Virus record (IMG/VR): IMGVR_UViG_3300030329_006380
Location: 1 to 64,000 of that record
Source of the DNA: a virus
Strand: one strand, 5' to 3'
Length of the DNA stretch: 64,000 nt
The notes below the pieces were generated by a model, which ran no database searches, was not told the DNA's origin, and saw only the letters and a program-made list of their open reading frames with translations. Numbering within the stretch: position 1 is the stretch's first letter; each line of letters starts with the position of its first letter. Below are positions 14,879-23,527 of this stretch, in pieces. The translations under genes were made by a program, and so were the position numbers.

Positions 14879-15214
14879 CTATAAATCAGGATGTTCTTTT
14901 TCCAGTATGTCGAATATACTTTCGACCTCTCCTTCGTTTAGGCCAAACTTTGTCTTGGTCAACTTAGCTTTTTTAATTAGATTCCTATTAGATTTTCTCT
15001 GACCCTTTTCGGATTGGCCTCTTTCTTCTTTATGTTCATCAATTATATGAGTGATTCTTTCATCGTTTTTCAGGTAAGCCGAAATAATCATCTGAAAGAA
15101 CTCGGTTATTTTCATATTATCATAATTCAATCTTATTTTTAGTTCTGCATGTCTCTTGTCCGTCTCCTTGAAAACAATGTTTTTCTTGGTTAGGCCATAA
15201 AGTGTGTCATTCAT
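14879..15214 (-). CDS. Possible ribbon-helix-helix DNA-binding protein
   Basis: 111 residues. Residues 21-50 (RHAELKIRLNYDNMKITEFF...) show the strand-helix-helix pattern of MetJ/Arc-type ribbon-helix-helix proteins, where the strand pair contacts DNA. The middle is strongly basic (KGQRKSNRNLIKKAKL). A transcriptional regulator is inferred; no operator is identified. Start overlaps the thioredoxin stop. Confidence 0.6.
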   Translation of the reverse strand: MNDTLYGLTKKNIVFKETDKRHAELKIRLNYDNMKITEFFQMIISAYLKNDERITHIIDEHKEERGQSEKGQRKSNRNLIKKAKLTKTKFGLNEGEVESIFDILEKEHPDL

Positions 15215-15566
15215 TTTCTTTTATTTTCCTTAAAAGATATTCAGATAGGTCTTCAAAACTATATCCAGAGTCTGGGTTTGGATCTGATGGCCACTCCAAC
15301 TCTCTAATGCTGTTTCTATGAAAATAAAATATTGTTGGCACCCCATCTTTAATAAAGGCTTTTGATAATCTTTTTTCCACTCTAACGTTAACATTGCCAA
15401 AATTAATTCTATCTTGAAAAGCTAACGCTAGTTGATCAAAAACTGGCTCTAGTCCTATGCATAGTGCGCATGTATCAGAAGTAAACTTCACCAACCATGG
15501 CTTGTCGCTCTCTTTAACAGAGAGATTAAAGTTTGAAAGAAATAATTTTTTAACTTTGCTTTTCAT
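15207..15566 (-). CDS. Thioredoxin-like protein
   Basis: 119 residues from ATG at 15566, inside the end of the dUTPase gene. Thioredoxin fold with a CxxC site C33-A-L-C36 in SDTCALCIGLEPVFDQL and the cis-Pro segment GVPTIFYF near residue 77. The WCGPC of classical thioredoxins is not present. Likely electron donor, possibly for the class II ribonucleotide reductase at 23793, whose C-terminal Cys pair needs a reductant. An upstream in-frame GTG at 15599 lacks a ribosome site. Confidence 0.85.
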   Translation of the reverse strand: MKSKVKKLFLSNFNLSVKESDKPWLVKFTSDTCALCIGLEPVFDQLALAFQDRINFGNVNVRVEKRLSKAFIKDGVPTIFYFHRNSIRELEWPSDPNPDSGYSFEDLSEYLLRKIKENE

Positions 15567-16014
15567 CTGTCGATCCCAATGCTCCTTCCCCCCGATCACT
15601 TATTGTAATGGGGTACTCGTTGTAAAGATTGCCTTCTTCCTTTGTTTCTACCGCCCTAAAATGTACAATTGGAACCAAAACTGCTTGAGCTATCTTCATT
15701 CCCGGTTCTATCTTTCGCCGGAGAACACCAATATTATGAAGGTTAACAAAGACCTCCCCCTCATACCCTGAGTCGACAACGCAAGCACCAACAATTAAAC
15801 TCTTCTTGGCAGCAACGCCAGATCTATTTTTAATCTCCAGCATATAACCATGCGGAATTCCAAATTTTAATCCTGTTTGTAATACCGCTCCATAGCCGGG
15901 TTGAAGCAGTACAGCATTGCCGTCTTCTGGATTAAAATACAAATCCAACCCCGCATCGGAAGGATTTGCACGAGTTGGGCATACGCCTCTCATTTTATAG
16001 TACTCCAATAACAT
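15550..16014 (-). CDS. dut: dUTP diphosphatase
   Basis: 154 residues. Hydrolyses dUTP to dUMP and pyrophosphate, feeding ThyX and keeping uracil out of DNA. All five trimeric dUTPase motifs are visible: PSDAGLDLY, NRSGVAAKK, VVDSGYEGEV, KIAQAVL and the C-terminal RGEGALGSTD. ATG follows AAGGAGG. It lies between the DnaE-type polymerase and thioredoxin genes. Confidence 0.97.
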   Translation of the reverse strand: MLLEYYKMRGVCPTRANPSDAGLDLYFNPEDGNAVLLQPGYGAVLQTGLKFGIPHGYMLEIKNRSGVAAKKSLIVGACVVDSGYEGEVFVNLHNIGVLRRKIEPGMKIAQAVLVPIVHFRAVETKEEGNLYNEYPITISDRGEGALGSTDEKQS

Positions 16015-16029
16015 AAAGCCTCCTTATAA

Positions 16030-19000
16030 TTATGCTAACATTTTAAAATTATGATAAACTGATCGCGTTGAGAACCCCCACGCATCATTATAGTCCAGTG
16101 TTCCTTGATATGGGCGATTAAGATGTACTACATCGCGGTCCTTCTTCACCGCCCAGCATCGTATCTTAACCATCTGACTACTAGAATCAGTGACATCGAG
16201 GATCCAATAATCTTTTCCTGTTTTAGTTTTCTTTCGGGTTATAGTTCTAGGGATGAACCATGCCTCCTTAAGATCAGGATCGTACTCTGATATCGGAGGA
16301 ATCATACTATCTTCAATCTTCTTCATAACCATGGGGACCATTACCTTGTGGTAAGGGAACAACCCAGTTAAAGACACAAGGAAGTTTAATTTATCTGCTT
16401 CGGAAAAATCACCCTCTGGTTCATATGTCGCTATATTTTCCAGAAGCTTCTTCTTGCTCTTTGGCCGATCAACAGCAACCGCTGACCAGAAATGTTTCAG
16501 GCCAGAAAACCTCTCGTCTATTAAACAATTCAGTGCCTGACTTCGCGCCAAAACATCGATCGCTTTTTTATTTAATTTAGAATAAACGATCGCTTCATTA
16601 AATAAAAACTCTTCGATGTCCTTGAAGGGTCGATTCGCAATAATTTGCTCCACAGCTTTATCACCCAAACCCTTGATAGATGTTAGTGGCTGAATCAGTG
16701 TCTGGCCATCCTCCGAGACACCCCAGGAAGTACCAGAGGTATTAATATTAATTGATTCTATTTCATACCCCAAGCTCTTAGCAATACCAATGGCCTGCTC
16801 CTTACGAGCTTCTGGTTCACGATCCAAAAATGCCGCTAACCATTCGGCGGGGTGATAGTTCAATAACCACGCGCACTGAAAAGACAGCAGACAATAAGAA
16901 ACAGCATGAGATTTATTGAATCCGTAGCCACTGAAGTATTCAAATGTCTGCCAAAGATTTTCTGCTTCTTGTTTGGAGAAACCCTTTTCCACGCAGCCAA
17001 CAATAAACTTCTTGTAGATCTTTTGCTTTTGCTCGGCAACTTTACCCGTACCCTTCTTGGTTAAGAGCTTACGAAGTTTGTTACCCTCCTCCAGCGACAA
17101 GTCTTTACCCAGCTTGTGGGCAAGGATCGCAATCTGCTCTTGAAAGATAAGAAACCCATAAGTGTCCGCAGTGTATTCCTCAATCAGAGGGTGAGCATAC
17201 TCAACTTCCTCAGGAAACATCTTTGCTTCAACATATTTACGATCAACTTTTGCGCTCAGTGGTCCGGGACGATAAATTGAAGTAATGGCAGATAAGTCAA
17301 TAATATTCTCTGGCTTTGCTTTGACACAAAAAGTTTGCGCACCCTTCTGAGTGAACTGGAAGATCCCAGCAAACTTACCATCATGAAATATATTTTTCCA
17401 CACTGCTTTATTTTTTAAATCAATTTTGTCTGGATGGAGATTCTCGTCATAAAACTTCCTGATTTGTGTCATTGAAGGATTTTCAATCCCGTGAACGCGT
17501 TTAAGGATATTTTCAATACACTGCTGAATCATTTCAATTGTTGAGAGACCCAGTAGATCAAATTTAATAAAGCCCATGGGCTCCAGATGACGAACATTCT
17601 GACCTTCAGACCATGGAGTTTGAGATACGCCACCTGAGTTAATCAAGGGCATGTGTTTATCTAAATCCTCGCCAACAACAACACCCCCAGCGTGACGACT
17701 AACACTTCGAATTTGCCCATGAAGAGCTTCAACGTGCTGTTTAATGTGAGGATATTTCACAAGAAAAGATTGTAGGCTGGAACTATACTGCATCACCTCG
17801 TCAAACGTCGGCACATATACCCCCGCAGAGATACCATGAGCCGCTTTGGCAGCGGGAGTAGCTTCATCCATCATCTTACTGGTAACCGTATTAACTTCTT
17901 TAAAAGGAATATTATAAAACTTTGATATATCCTTAATGAGCGAACGAAGTTTGAGTGTATTATAATTTGAAATCGGTACAACAACATTTCTGCCCCACTC
18001 CTCTATTAGAGTCTCCTTAAGACGCATCGGGTTTGCAACATCGTAATCAATATCAGGATATCCGTCGCCATCTTTTGTCAAGAACCTCTCAAACAGGAGA
18101 TCATATTTTAGTGGATCAACCTGAGTGATGCCCAGTACATACGACGTCAAAGCTCCCGCCGCAGAACCTCGTGCTGGTCCGACAAGAGATAATTCCTGTG
18201 CTTTATCGGAGATTGCCTTCATTGTCAAGAAGTACTTTGAAAACCCACGATCGCCAATAACATGAAGCTCCCTGCGTAAACGATCAATATACTCTTTATT
18301 TGTGTGAAGGTTCTTCTCTTTCAAGCCCTCAATAGCGGCACGAGCAAGAGCTTCATCTTCATCCATCCCCTCGGTTAACACGAAAGAGGGCAAACGAACA
18401 GTTCTGTCCGGAATAAAATCTTCGATGCGCTCATGAGCAATCTGATGGGTTCTTTTAATACTATCAAGAATCAATTGATCATCATACTCCTGATCGAGCT
18501 TCTGGCAATAGGTTTTATAAGATTCCCAAACTTGATCACCATTCTTGGGATATAATTCATATCCAATTTCTTCCACACTCTCTGGGAGTTCATTAGAAAG
18601 CCACGCGGGGCGTTTCTTTCCGAGCCATGCCAAGCGCTTGTATAGTTCTCGGTCTTTCCAAGCATCAGGGTTTGGATAATGCGAGTCTACTGTGGTGATC
18701 AACTCCAAGTTAAATCGCTTTGCTGTCTCAATAACAAAGTGATTGAGTTCATGCTGTTCAGGGATAGCATTCCACTGGACCTCTGCGTACCACCTGTCAC
18801 CAAAAATGTCCAACATCTTGTTAGTTGCTGTCGCCATGGCCTCTAGAACAGCCTCAGGTCCTTCCTCGCGATTCTCCCAATAACAACCAGCATAAACGCC
18901 CCCGAGACATGCTGAGGACGCAATTATACCTTCATTGTATTCCTTGAGGATATCATAATCAATTCTGGGGTATCGATAAAAATTTTCCCGCTGATAGGAA

Positions 19001-19449
19001 AGTGAAACAATTTTAAAAAGATTGTTTAAGCCAGTCTGATTTTGAGCCAACAGCACTAAGTGTCGTCGACGATTCAATATATTTTTAACCTTTCGTGTTT
19101 GTTCCTCATCTTCAACAACAGTTGCGGAGATTTCTTCTTTTTTCTTACGCTTTTTAGTTGCCTGATTCTTCTCATATTCTTCGCGCCACTCACTCAATGA
19201 GGGGGTGAAATAAGCTTCCATGCCATAAATGGCTTTGAAGTTTTTTCCAGAAGACTTCATTTTCTCTAGATGCATAAGCATGTGTGGAAGAGAGTTCATA
19301 TTTCCGTGATTCGTGATCGCATGCGCATCCAAACCATTAGAGTAAGCAAAGTCAAAATGTTCGTCAGGATAGCCCAAGCCGTCGCCAACTGAGTATCCAT
19401 CATGCGCGTGTAATCCAACAAATGGTATGTTACTTCTATTCCTGCTCAA
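16030..19449 (-). CDS. dnaE: DNA polymerase III alpha subunit (DnaE type)
   Basis: 1139 residues, full DnaE size (E. coli 1160). Start is TTG at 19449 with GGAGGAG five bases upstream, overlapping the preceding gene. The N-terminal PHP domain keeps the metal-binding pattern of active enzymes: LHAHD, NHGNM, GMEAYF, RHLVLLA, SACLGG and VDSHY. The polymerase core has GPARGSAAG, the catalytic PDIDYD pair and FDLLGL, then YRPGPL and GYGFNKSHAVSY. No beta-clamp or tau gene is seen nearby, so host factors or genes outside the window would be needed. A family A polymerase is also encoded at 31235. Confidence 0.96.
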   Translation of the reverse strand: MSRNRSNIPFVGLHAHDGYSVGDGLGYPDEHFDFAYSNGLDAHAITNHGNMNSLPHMLMHLEKMKSSGKNFKAIYGMEAYFTPSLSEWREEYEKNQATKKRKKKEEISATVVEDEEQTRKVKNILNRRRHLVLLAQNQTGLNNLFKIVSLSYQRENFYRYPRIDYDILKEYNEGIIASSACLGGVYAGCYWENREEGPEAVLEAMATATNKMLDIFGDRWYAEVQWNAIPEQHELNHFVIETAKRFNLELITTVDSHYPNPDAWKDRELYKRLAWLGKKRPAWLSNELPESVEEIGYELYPKNGDQVWESYKTYCQKLDQEYDDQLILDSIKRTHQIAHERIEDFIPDRTVRLPSFVLTEGMDEDEALARAAIEGLKEKNLHTNKEYIDRLRRELHVIGDRGFSKYFLTMKAISDKAQELSLVGPARGSAAGALTSYVLGITQVDPLKYDLLFERFLTKDGDGYPDIDYDVANPMRLKETLIEEWGRNVVVPISNYNTLKLRSLIKDISKFYNIPFKEVNTVTSKMMDEATPAAKAAHGISAGVYVPTFDEVMQYSSSLQSFLVKYPHIKQHVEALHGQIRSVSRHAGGVVVGEDLDKHMPLINSGGVSQTPWSEGQNVRHLEPMGFIKFDLLGLSTIEMIQQCIENILKRVHGIENPSMTQIRKFYDENLHPDKIDLKNKAVWKNIFHDGKFAGIFQFTQKGAQTFCVKAKPENIIDLSAITSIYRPGPLSAKVDRKYVEAKMFPEEVEYAHPLIEEYTADTYGFLIFQEQIAILAHKLGKDLSLEEGNKLRKLLTKKGTGKVAEQKQKIYKKFIVGCVEKGFSKQEAENLWQTFEYFSGYGFNKSHAVSYCLLSFQCAWLLNYHPAEWLAAFLDREPEARKEQAIGIAKSLGYEIESININTSGTSWGVSEDGQTLIQPLTSIKGLGDKAVEQIIANRPFKDIEEFLFNEAIVYSKLNKKAIDVLARSQALNCLIDERFSGLKHFWSAVAVDRPKSKKKLLENIATYEPEGDFSEADKLNFLVSLTGLFPYHKVMVPMVMKKIEDSMIPPISEYDPDLKEAWFIPRTITRKKTKTGKDYWILDVTDSSSQMVKIRCWAVKKDRDVVHLNRPYQGTLDYNDAWGFSTRSVYHNFKMLA

Positions 19450-20362
19450 AATCTCCTCCTATGGGATTTAGTTCGTGATAAGACAAAAGGTTTTTGGTTG
19501 GTCGTTTAATTAACTTTCTTTCCTCGGACCCTAGATATTTGCATAGGCCGTCCCATGATCCTATATTATAATACCAGTCTGTTTCCACCTTTTCTTCCTC
19601 CTTGATATCATAAAAGCGAAATACATAATCTAAAGGAAAGTTTCTAGCTGAATTTCTTTCGTGCGGAGGTAGAGGGATCGTTGCGTACAGTCCATATCTT
19701 CTCTCCTCCATTGGCTGATCGGGGCACCACCTACCAGTACCTTCCTTCTTGACTCGTCGACTTATTATTTTAACATCTTCTAGTGTCAAAGTAAAGCCCA
19801 AATATTCACCATCTGTAACTGTTTTCCCCTCGTGTGTTATAAAAAATCGGCCGCCGCGGAGAAGGTGTTTTCTGTGGTGGAAGGGTATTCCCGGATCATA
19901 AATTCCATAGGGAAACGCCACATAAAATTTATCTGGACGGATCCACTTACTTATGGCTCTACTAGCATCATCGGCGGTGAGGGCACCATGTAAAACACTC
20001 CATCCCAAACAGTCCCTCCTCTTTCGATCGAGAGGGTGAATGGGGACATAAAAAATTGGAATGTATTCTTTGTGAAATTCCGGATATCCAGCAAACTTTG
20101 AGCGATGCATCGCAGTTGGGTCGCCCAGATAATCTCCTAATCTATGACGCAACAATGGTTGCATGTCATCATGACATACGATCCAAATTGTCTTGCAGGA
20201 CGCACACGCACATTCAACAACAGCGCGTTCGACTGCTAAATAATCCGCTGCTATAGGCTGTAAGCTATCATGCCATGGGAATTCAAAATCTAATTTTTGG
20301 CCTGCCACCGGGACTATCCCGGCTAAGTAAGGGCTTTTCGGTGGAGTCTTTTTCTTTTTCAT
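19436..20362 (-). CDS. Nucleotidyltransferase-like protein
   Basis: 308 residues. The N-terminal ~100 residues follow a sugar-nucleotide (GT-A/NTP-transferase) pattern: YLAGIVPVAGQKLDFEFPWH, a helix with VERAVVECACASCKTIWIV, then RLGDYLGDP. The usual GxGTR pyrophosphorylase loop is diverged to PVAGQK. The C-terminal part is unassigned. It overlaps both neighbours (318-residue gene upstream, dnaE downstream), which suggests a job with the polymerase or in nucleotide or glycosyl modification. Call is tentative. Confidence 0.6.
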   Translation of the reverse strand: MKKKKTPPKSPYLAGIVPVAGQKLDFEFPWHDSLQPIAADYLAVERAVVECACASCKTIWIVCHDDMQPLLRHRLGDYLGDPTAMHRSKFAGYPEFHKEYIPIFYVPIHPLDRKRRDCLGWSVLHGALTADDASRAISKWIRPDKFYVAFPYGIYDPGIPFHHRKHLLRGGRFFITHEGKTVTDGEYLGFTLTLEDVKIISRRVKKEGTGRWCPDQPMEERRYGLYATIPLPPHERNSARNFPLDYVFRFYDIKEEEKVETDWYYNIGSWDGLCKYLGSEERKLIKRPTKNLLSYHELNPIGGDFEQE

Positions 20363-21239
20363 TAATAATCTCTTTAATGGTTATATTTATAAACTTGACA
20401 TTATCAAAATCTTCATATATATCGCGTTCACATTTATATAATTGCCTCTCGGCAGCCTCCATTTTCAAAGCCATGTATTTATATACTTTTGGGTTTTCTG
20501 TTGAGCGACCATTTCGAGCACCACGAATACCCAGCGATTTCATAATTTTCTGAATTTTAAATCTAGCGTATGTATCTGAATATTCGAATTTATCTAGCTG
20601 CTTTTTCTTTAAATAAGAAATGGCACAGACATCTTTCCTCATCAAATTAAGACCGTCAATTCGATCAGAAGGGTAGAAGAAAATTTCTTTAACAAATTCA
20701 TCCTCAGAAGAGTAGTATTCGTGTTCATGAGAAAGACCGGAGCGCACATCCATCCAATCCAAAACTTTATATAATTTGGGTTTTTCCTGCTTGGGGGCAG
20801 GAATACCAACTATATTCTCTTCATCAAAAATATAAAGTTCTTCAAAGTGTATCTTAGATAGTCTAGAGTCTTTTGTTTGTATACTTAAGATACTGTCTTC
20901 AACTCGCAAGGAAAACACTTTATCGCAAGGATATAACAACCCCCTCAAAGAAAGGTTAAATAATAGTTTTCTAGCAATCGGTAATTTAAAATATCCGAAA
21001 TCTTTATCTGCTAGAGATAGCGACTCCTCAACCCCCAAGCACTGGCACTCTGACGGTGTTAAGAAGTCAAAATAACTTATTGATTCTTCTAGACTTATGT
21101 TGGTTATCAATAAACAATCATTTAATAAGCTGTAAAGTATTGCTTCAAATGTTGATCCTATAACCACTTTGTCGTGATTATAGATGTGATTTCTCATCTT
21201 AGTGTTTGAATAGTTTTGGGTTTGAATGCGGATCGACAC
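20283..21239 (-). CDS. Hypothetical phage protein
   Basis: 318 residues from GTG at 21239 (GAGGAG four bases upstream); an ATG at 21196 would give a protein starting MRNHIYNHDKVVIGS. That start of a strand-loop-helix (DKVVIGSTFEAILYSLLND) resembles a Rossmann-type N-terminus. No further family signs. The C-terminal 80 residues are basic and helical. It overlaps the transglycosylase stop upstream and the nucleotidyltransferase-like gene downstream by 80 bases. Confidence 0.65.
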   Translation of the reverse strand: MSIRIQTQNYSNTKMRNHIYNHDKVVIGSTFEAILYSLLNDCLLITNISLEESISYFDFLTPSECQCLGVEESLSLADKDFGYFKLPIARKLLFNLSLRGLLYPCDKVFSLRVEDSILSIQTKDSRLSKIHFEELYIFDEENIVGIPAPKQEKPKLYKVLDWMDVRSGLSHEHEYYSSEDEFVKEIFFYPSDRIDGLNLMRKDVCAISYLKKKQLDKFEYSDTYARFKIQKIMKSLGIRGARNGRSTENPKVYKYMALKMEAAERQLYKCERDIYEDFDNVKFINITIKEIINEKEKDSTEKPLLSRDSPGGRPKIRF

Positions 21240-21744
21240 AACACTCCTCTTCCATAGTCATGCACTCGTGATATTCCTCTGCTTTCTTTTTTATTGCTTT
21301 CGAAAATTTTAAAATTTTTCTAGCATATCCGATTCCACGCTGTTTTGCGCGCCAAGATTTGCATGAACTTGAATAAGGGCCTCTATTATATTTGCACAAT
21401 GTAGATTTAATATTTCCGGAGGAATTCTCGTGCAGAAGGCCGAGAATTTTTGCCCCAACCTGAATTGAAGTCTCCGGATCATGAAGGGCCTTGCATGAGT
21501 AGTGTTTCCCCAAAGTACCTTTGGTGTATCGAGGGAGAACCTGTGTTAGGCCGCATGCGCCAGCTTTCGATCTGACCTTTGGGCTCCAACGGCTTTCATA
21601 AAAAATTAAAGAAAATAGTATTTCCGGTTTAACATTATTTTTGTCCGCTTCCTCTAGAATCACGGCTGACTGCTCGCATGCTAATTCATGATTTGGCATG
21701 TTCAGTGCTGTTATTGCCAAGCAAAACATAAAAGGTGTAATCAT
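21199..21744 (-). CDS. Lytic transglycosylase (SLT domain)
   Basis: 181 residues. Cleaves peptidoglycan glycan strands forming 1,6-anhydromuramic ends. Catalytic E50 in FYESRWSP, followed by KAGACGLTQVLP and later LCKYNRG, the signature order of family 1 transglycosylases. The first 20 residues are hydrophobic and could be a signal peptide, which would place it in the periplasm. Several extra Cys suggest disulfides. It may act at lysis with the amidase or at DNA entry; it is far from the tail genes, favouring lysis. Confidence 0.9.
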   Translation of the reverse strand: MITPFMFCLAITALNMPNHELACEQSAVILEEADKNNVKPEILFSLIFYESRWSPKVRSKAGACGLTQVLPRYTKGTLGKHYSCKALHDPETSIQVGAKILGLLHENSSGNIKSTLCKYNRGPYSSSCKSWRAKQRGIGYARKILKFSKAIKKKAEEYHECMTMEEECCVDPHSNPKLFKH

Positions 21745-21753
21745 ATCTTTTCC

Positions 21754-22272
21754 TCAAATCAATTGGTATTCTTTGTCGCCCCTATATTGGACGAACCAAC
21801 TGGGTACTTTATTCAAAGGATATCTAATCTTTGGCTTTGATGCATAAAATTTTCTATAAGATTCAACGATATCGTCTGATTTAAATTTTTCGGGCATGCA
21901 CAACGGTAATGTTGTTGGTTCATGGTAGGGGAACAAACCCGGATTAAAATCAACAATCAACTCACGAAGAACCCCCTCACACTTATGAGTCTTTCCGAAT
22001 CTCTCAGTATACTCTCTCAGTAAAGCGCGCGTATGGCGCACCAAAAGCATATAATTAGCCGAAGATTCACAAACCCACTTAGTGGAAGGATGGTTCTTGT
22101 GAGTTGATCTATAGCGAGCTATCTGCCGACCAGATAGCTCATTAAGAGCAGTGGAGAGCATCTGACACGACTCTAGAATCATCTTAACTACTCTATAGTT
22201 GTCTTGAGAAACTGCAGAAGCTTCCCAGTCAATCTCTCCACACTCGTTACGTTCGATAGCAAAAATATTCAT
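21754..22272 (-). CDS. Conserved-type phage protein with ESCQML motif
   Basis: 172 residues from ATG at 22272 (GAGGAG upstream). Pattern: MNIFAIERN, then NYRVVKMILESCQMLSTAL, HPSTKWVCESSANYMLLVRHTRALLREY, ERFGKTHKCEGVL. This layout of conserved His, Glu, Trp and Cys residues recurs in phage proteins of unknown function as I recall it. It may be an enzyme of nucleic acid metabolism, but I do not assign one. It overlaps the small membrane gene upstream. Confidence 0.65.
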   Translation of the reverse strand: MNIFAIERNECGEIDWEASAVSQDNYRVVKMILESCQMLSTALNELSGRQIARYRSTHKNHPSTKWVCESSANYMLLVRHTRALLREYTERFGKTHKCEGVLRELIVDFNPGLFPYHEPTTLPLCMPEKFKSDDIVESYRKFYASKPKIRYPLNKVPSWFVQYRGDKEYQLI

Positions 22273-22510
22273 GTTTCTCCTCAAAACAAATTGCTGGTAT
22301 CTCGCCTTCTTTAGGGACGTAGTCGCCCTCTACTTCTTCTTCCGGAATGGTTTCTTCAATTTGATTCGGCTGAATCGTTTCCAGCTTTTTATCTTCTGCG
22401 AATGCTATTTGAAACCATGTGGTGACAGTAAAAGCAATAAAGAATGTCACTCCAAGGAGAATAGTTCCTCGGATCTTATCCTCCACCGTCTCTAATTTAT
22501 TCGTTAACAT
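22247..22510 (-). CDS. Small single-pass membrane or exported protein
   Basis: 87 residues from ATG at 22510 (AGGAGG). One hydrophobic helix at about residues 20-40 ends in AFAEDKK, which could be a signal-peptidase site, followed by a Glu/Pro-rich tail with two Cys near the end. It sits directly upstream of the 172-residue gene and the transglycosylase, so a spanin-like or lysis-accessory role is conceivable, not shown. Confidence 0.6.
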   Translation of the reverse strand: MLTNKLETVEDKIRGTILLGVTFFIAFTVTTWFQIAFAEDKKLETIQPNQIEETIPEEEVEGDYVPKEGEIPAICFEEKHEYFCYRT

Positions 22511-23201
22511 TATTTTCCTCCTTGTACGCCGCAATAGTTACTGGATATAACTCTGATGCTATTTCTAGGCATGCTTCTGCGACTCTCTGTATTTCCCATT
22601 GCGCTCCTTCGTGGGAACGTAAATCTATAAATTTCATTAAATTATTTAAATTAACTGTGCCATAGTATTCCGTGTACATGTTTTGTGGTAATACGCCCCT
22701 TGCCTGCTCCCGACACACCCCGCTTTTAATTAACGCCTCATAGAGGGCCATGGAGCGGCCATGATGCTGCTTCATCATCAAAGAAGCATCTCCAGAAACT
22801 CCTAGTGAGCCATGAGAAAAGTGAATTAAGGGGTTAGATAAATCATCCGGATTGGATGCTTGACGGTTACTTTTATGTTGCGTGCGAAATGCTTTAGGCT
22901 CATAAAATTCAATATTAACGTCTGTATATCTTCTACTAATCTCATTATAGCTCCAAGTCCTGTGTCTGTGGTGCTGTGATCTGACGAACAGAGGGACCTT
23001 GAAGCGAAATGTCATGACACAATGCTCCAATGTGGAAGTGTGCCGATGTTTAATTAGATACTTAATAAGTTTTTTATCTTTTTCATCTAAACTTTCTTTA
23101 TGTACACCAAAACTAACGCGTGCACTATTAACAACAGACAGGTCAGTCCCAACATGATCGACCAATTCTACTTTCCCTATACCATCATCATATATTTCCA
23201 T
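22497..23201 (-). CDS. thyX: Flavin-dependent thymidylate synthase
   Basis: 234 residues. Converts dUMP to dTMP with methylene-tetrahydrofolate, FAD and NADPH. The ThyX signature RHRxxSxNExSxRY is complete at residues 79-92. It works downstream of the dUTPase and ribonucleotide reductase in the same genome. Start ATG lies two bases after the GroES-like gene's stop, with CAGAGGATAAT upstream. Confidence 0.97.
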   Translation of the reverse strand: MEIYDDGIGKVELVDHVGTDLSVVNSARVSFGVHKESLDEKDKKLIKYLIKHRHTSTLEHCVMTFRFKVPLFVRSQHHRHRTWSYNEISRRYTDVNIEFYEPKAFRTQHKSNRQASNPDDLSNPLIHFSHGSLGVSGDASLMMKQHHGRSMALYEALIKSGVCREQARGVLPQNMYTEYYGTVNLNNLMKFIDLRSHEGAQWEIQRVAEACLEIASELYPVTIAAYKEENNVNE

Positions 23202-23202
23202 A

Positions 23203-23526
23203 TTATCCTCTGTGGCTCACATTTTCATAAAAACCTAATACATAATTCTCCTGAATTAGTTGAATTCGATGGTCATTAACAGTGATGTCTCGTACCATAT
23301 GGTGTTCGACGAGTATTCGGGCACCTTTATTCAAATTAATTATACAATCCTCGGCAACATCAATAACTCTTGCCACAACCACCGGTGGACCTTCTTTTTT
23401 ATAGTCCTCGGGCAAAAGAACCAAGCTATTATCCTCCTCCTCTTGCCATTCTAAAATAATATGAATATGCCGATTTGTTGGTTTAAAGGATGGCAATGAT
23501 TGACACTCTTCATACGCAATTCCCAT
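23203..23526 (-). CDS. GroES-like co-chaperonin (candidate)
   Basis: 107 residues from ATG at 23526 (GGGAGG five bases upstream), the size of Cpn10. The layout matches GroES: an early strand RHIHIIL (like the RVLVK strand), a loop EEEDNS then LVLLPEDYKKE (like GIVLPD), VVVARVIDVAEDC, the barrel turn KGARILVEHHMVRDITVND and the terminal IQLIQENYVLGFYE. Identity is low, so this is fold-level inference. Partner would be the GroEL at 10129. Located between a small gene and thyX. Confidence 0.55.
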   Translation of the reverse strand: MGIAYEECQSLPSFKPTNRHIHIILEWQEEEDNSLVLLPEDYKKEGPPVVVARVIDVAEDCIINLNKGARILVEHHMVRDITVNDHRIQLIQENYVLGFYENVSHRG

Positions 23527-23527
23527 A

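Noticed and set aside
20384-20391. Exact T4 late box TATAAATA upstream of the gene starting at 20362
   Set aside because: It lies inside the overlapping coding sequence, is a single case, and the structural genes use a different motif, so chance in AT-rich DNA is likely.
21754-22272. Pyrimidine-dimer glycosylase (DenV-type) for the 172-residue protein
   Set aside because: The N-terminal Thr nucleophile and sequence of DenV are not seen; similarity is only in size and a few helices.
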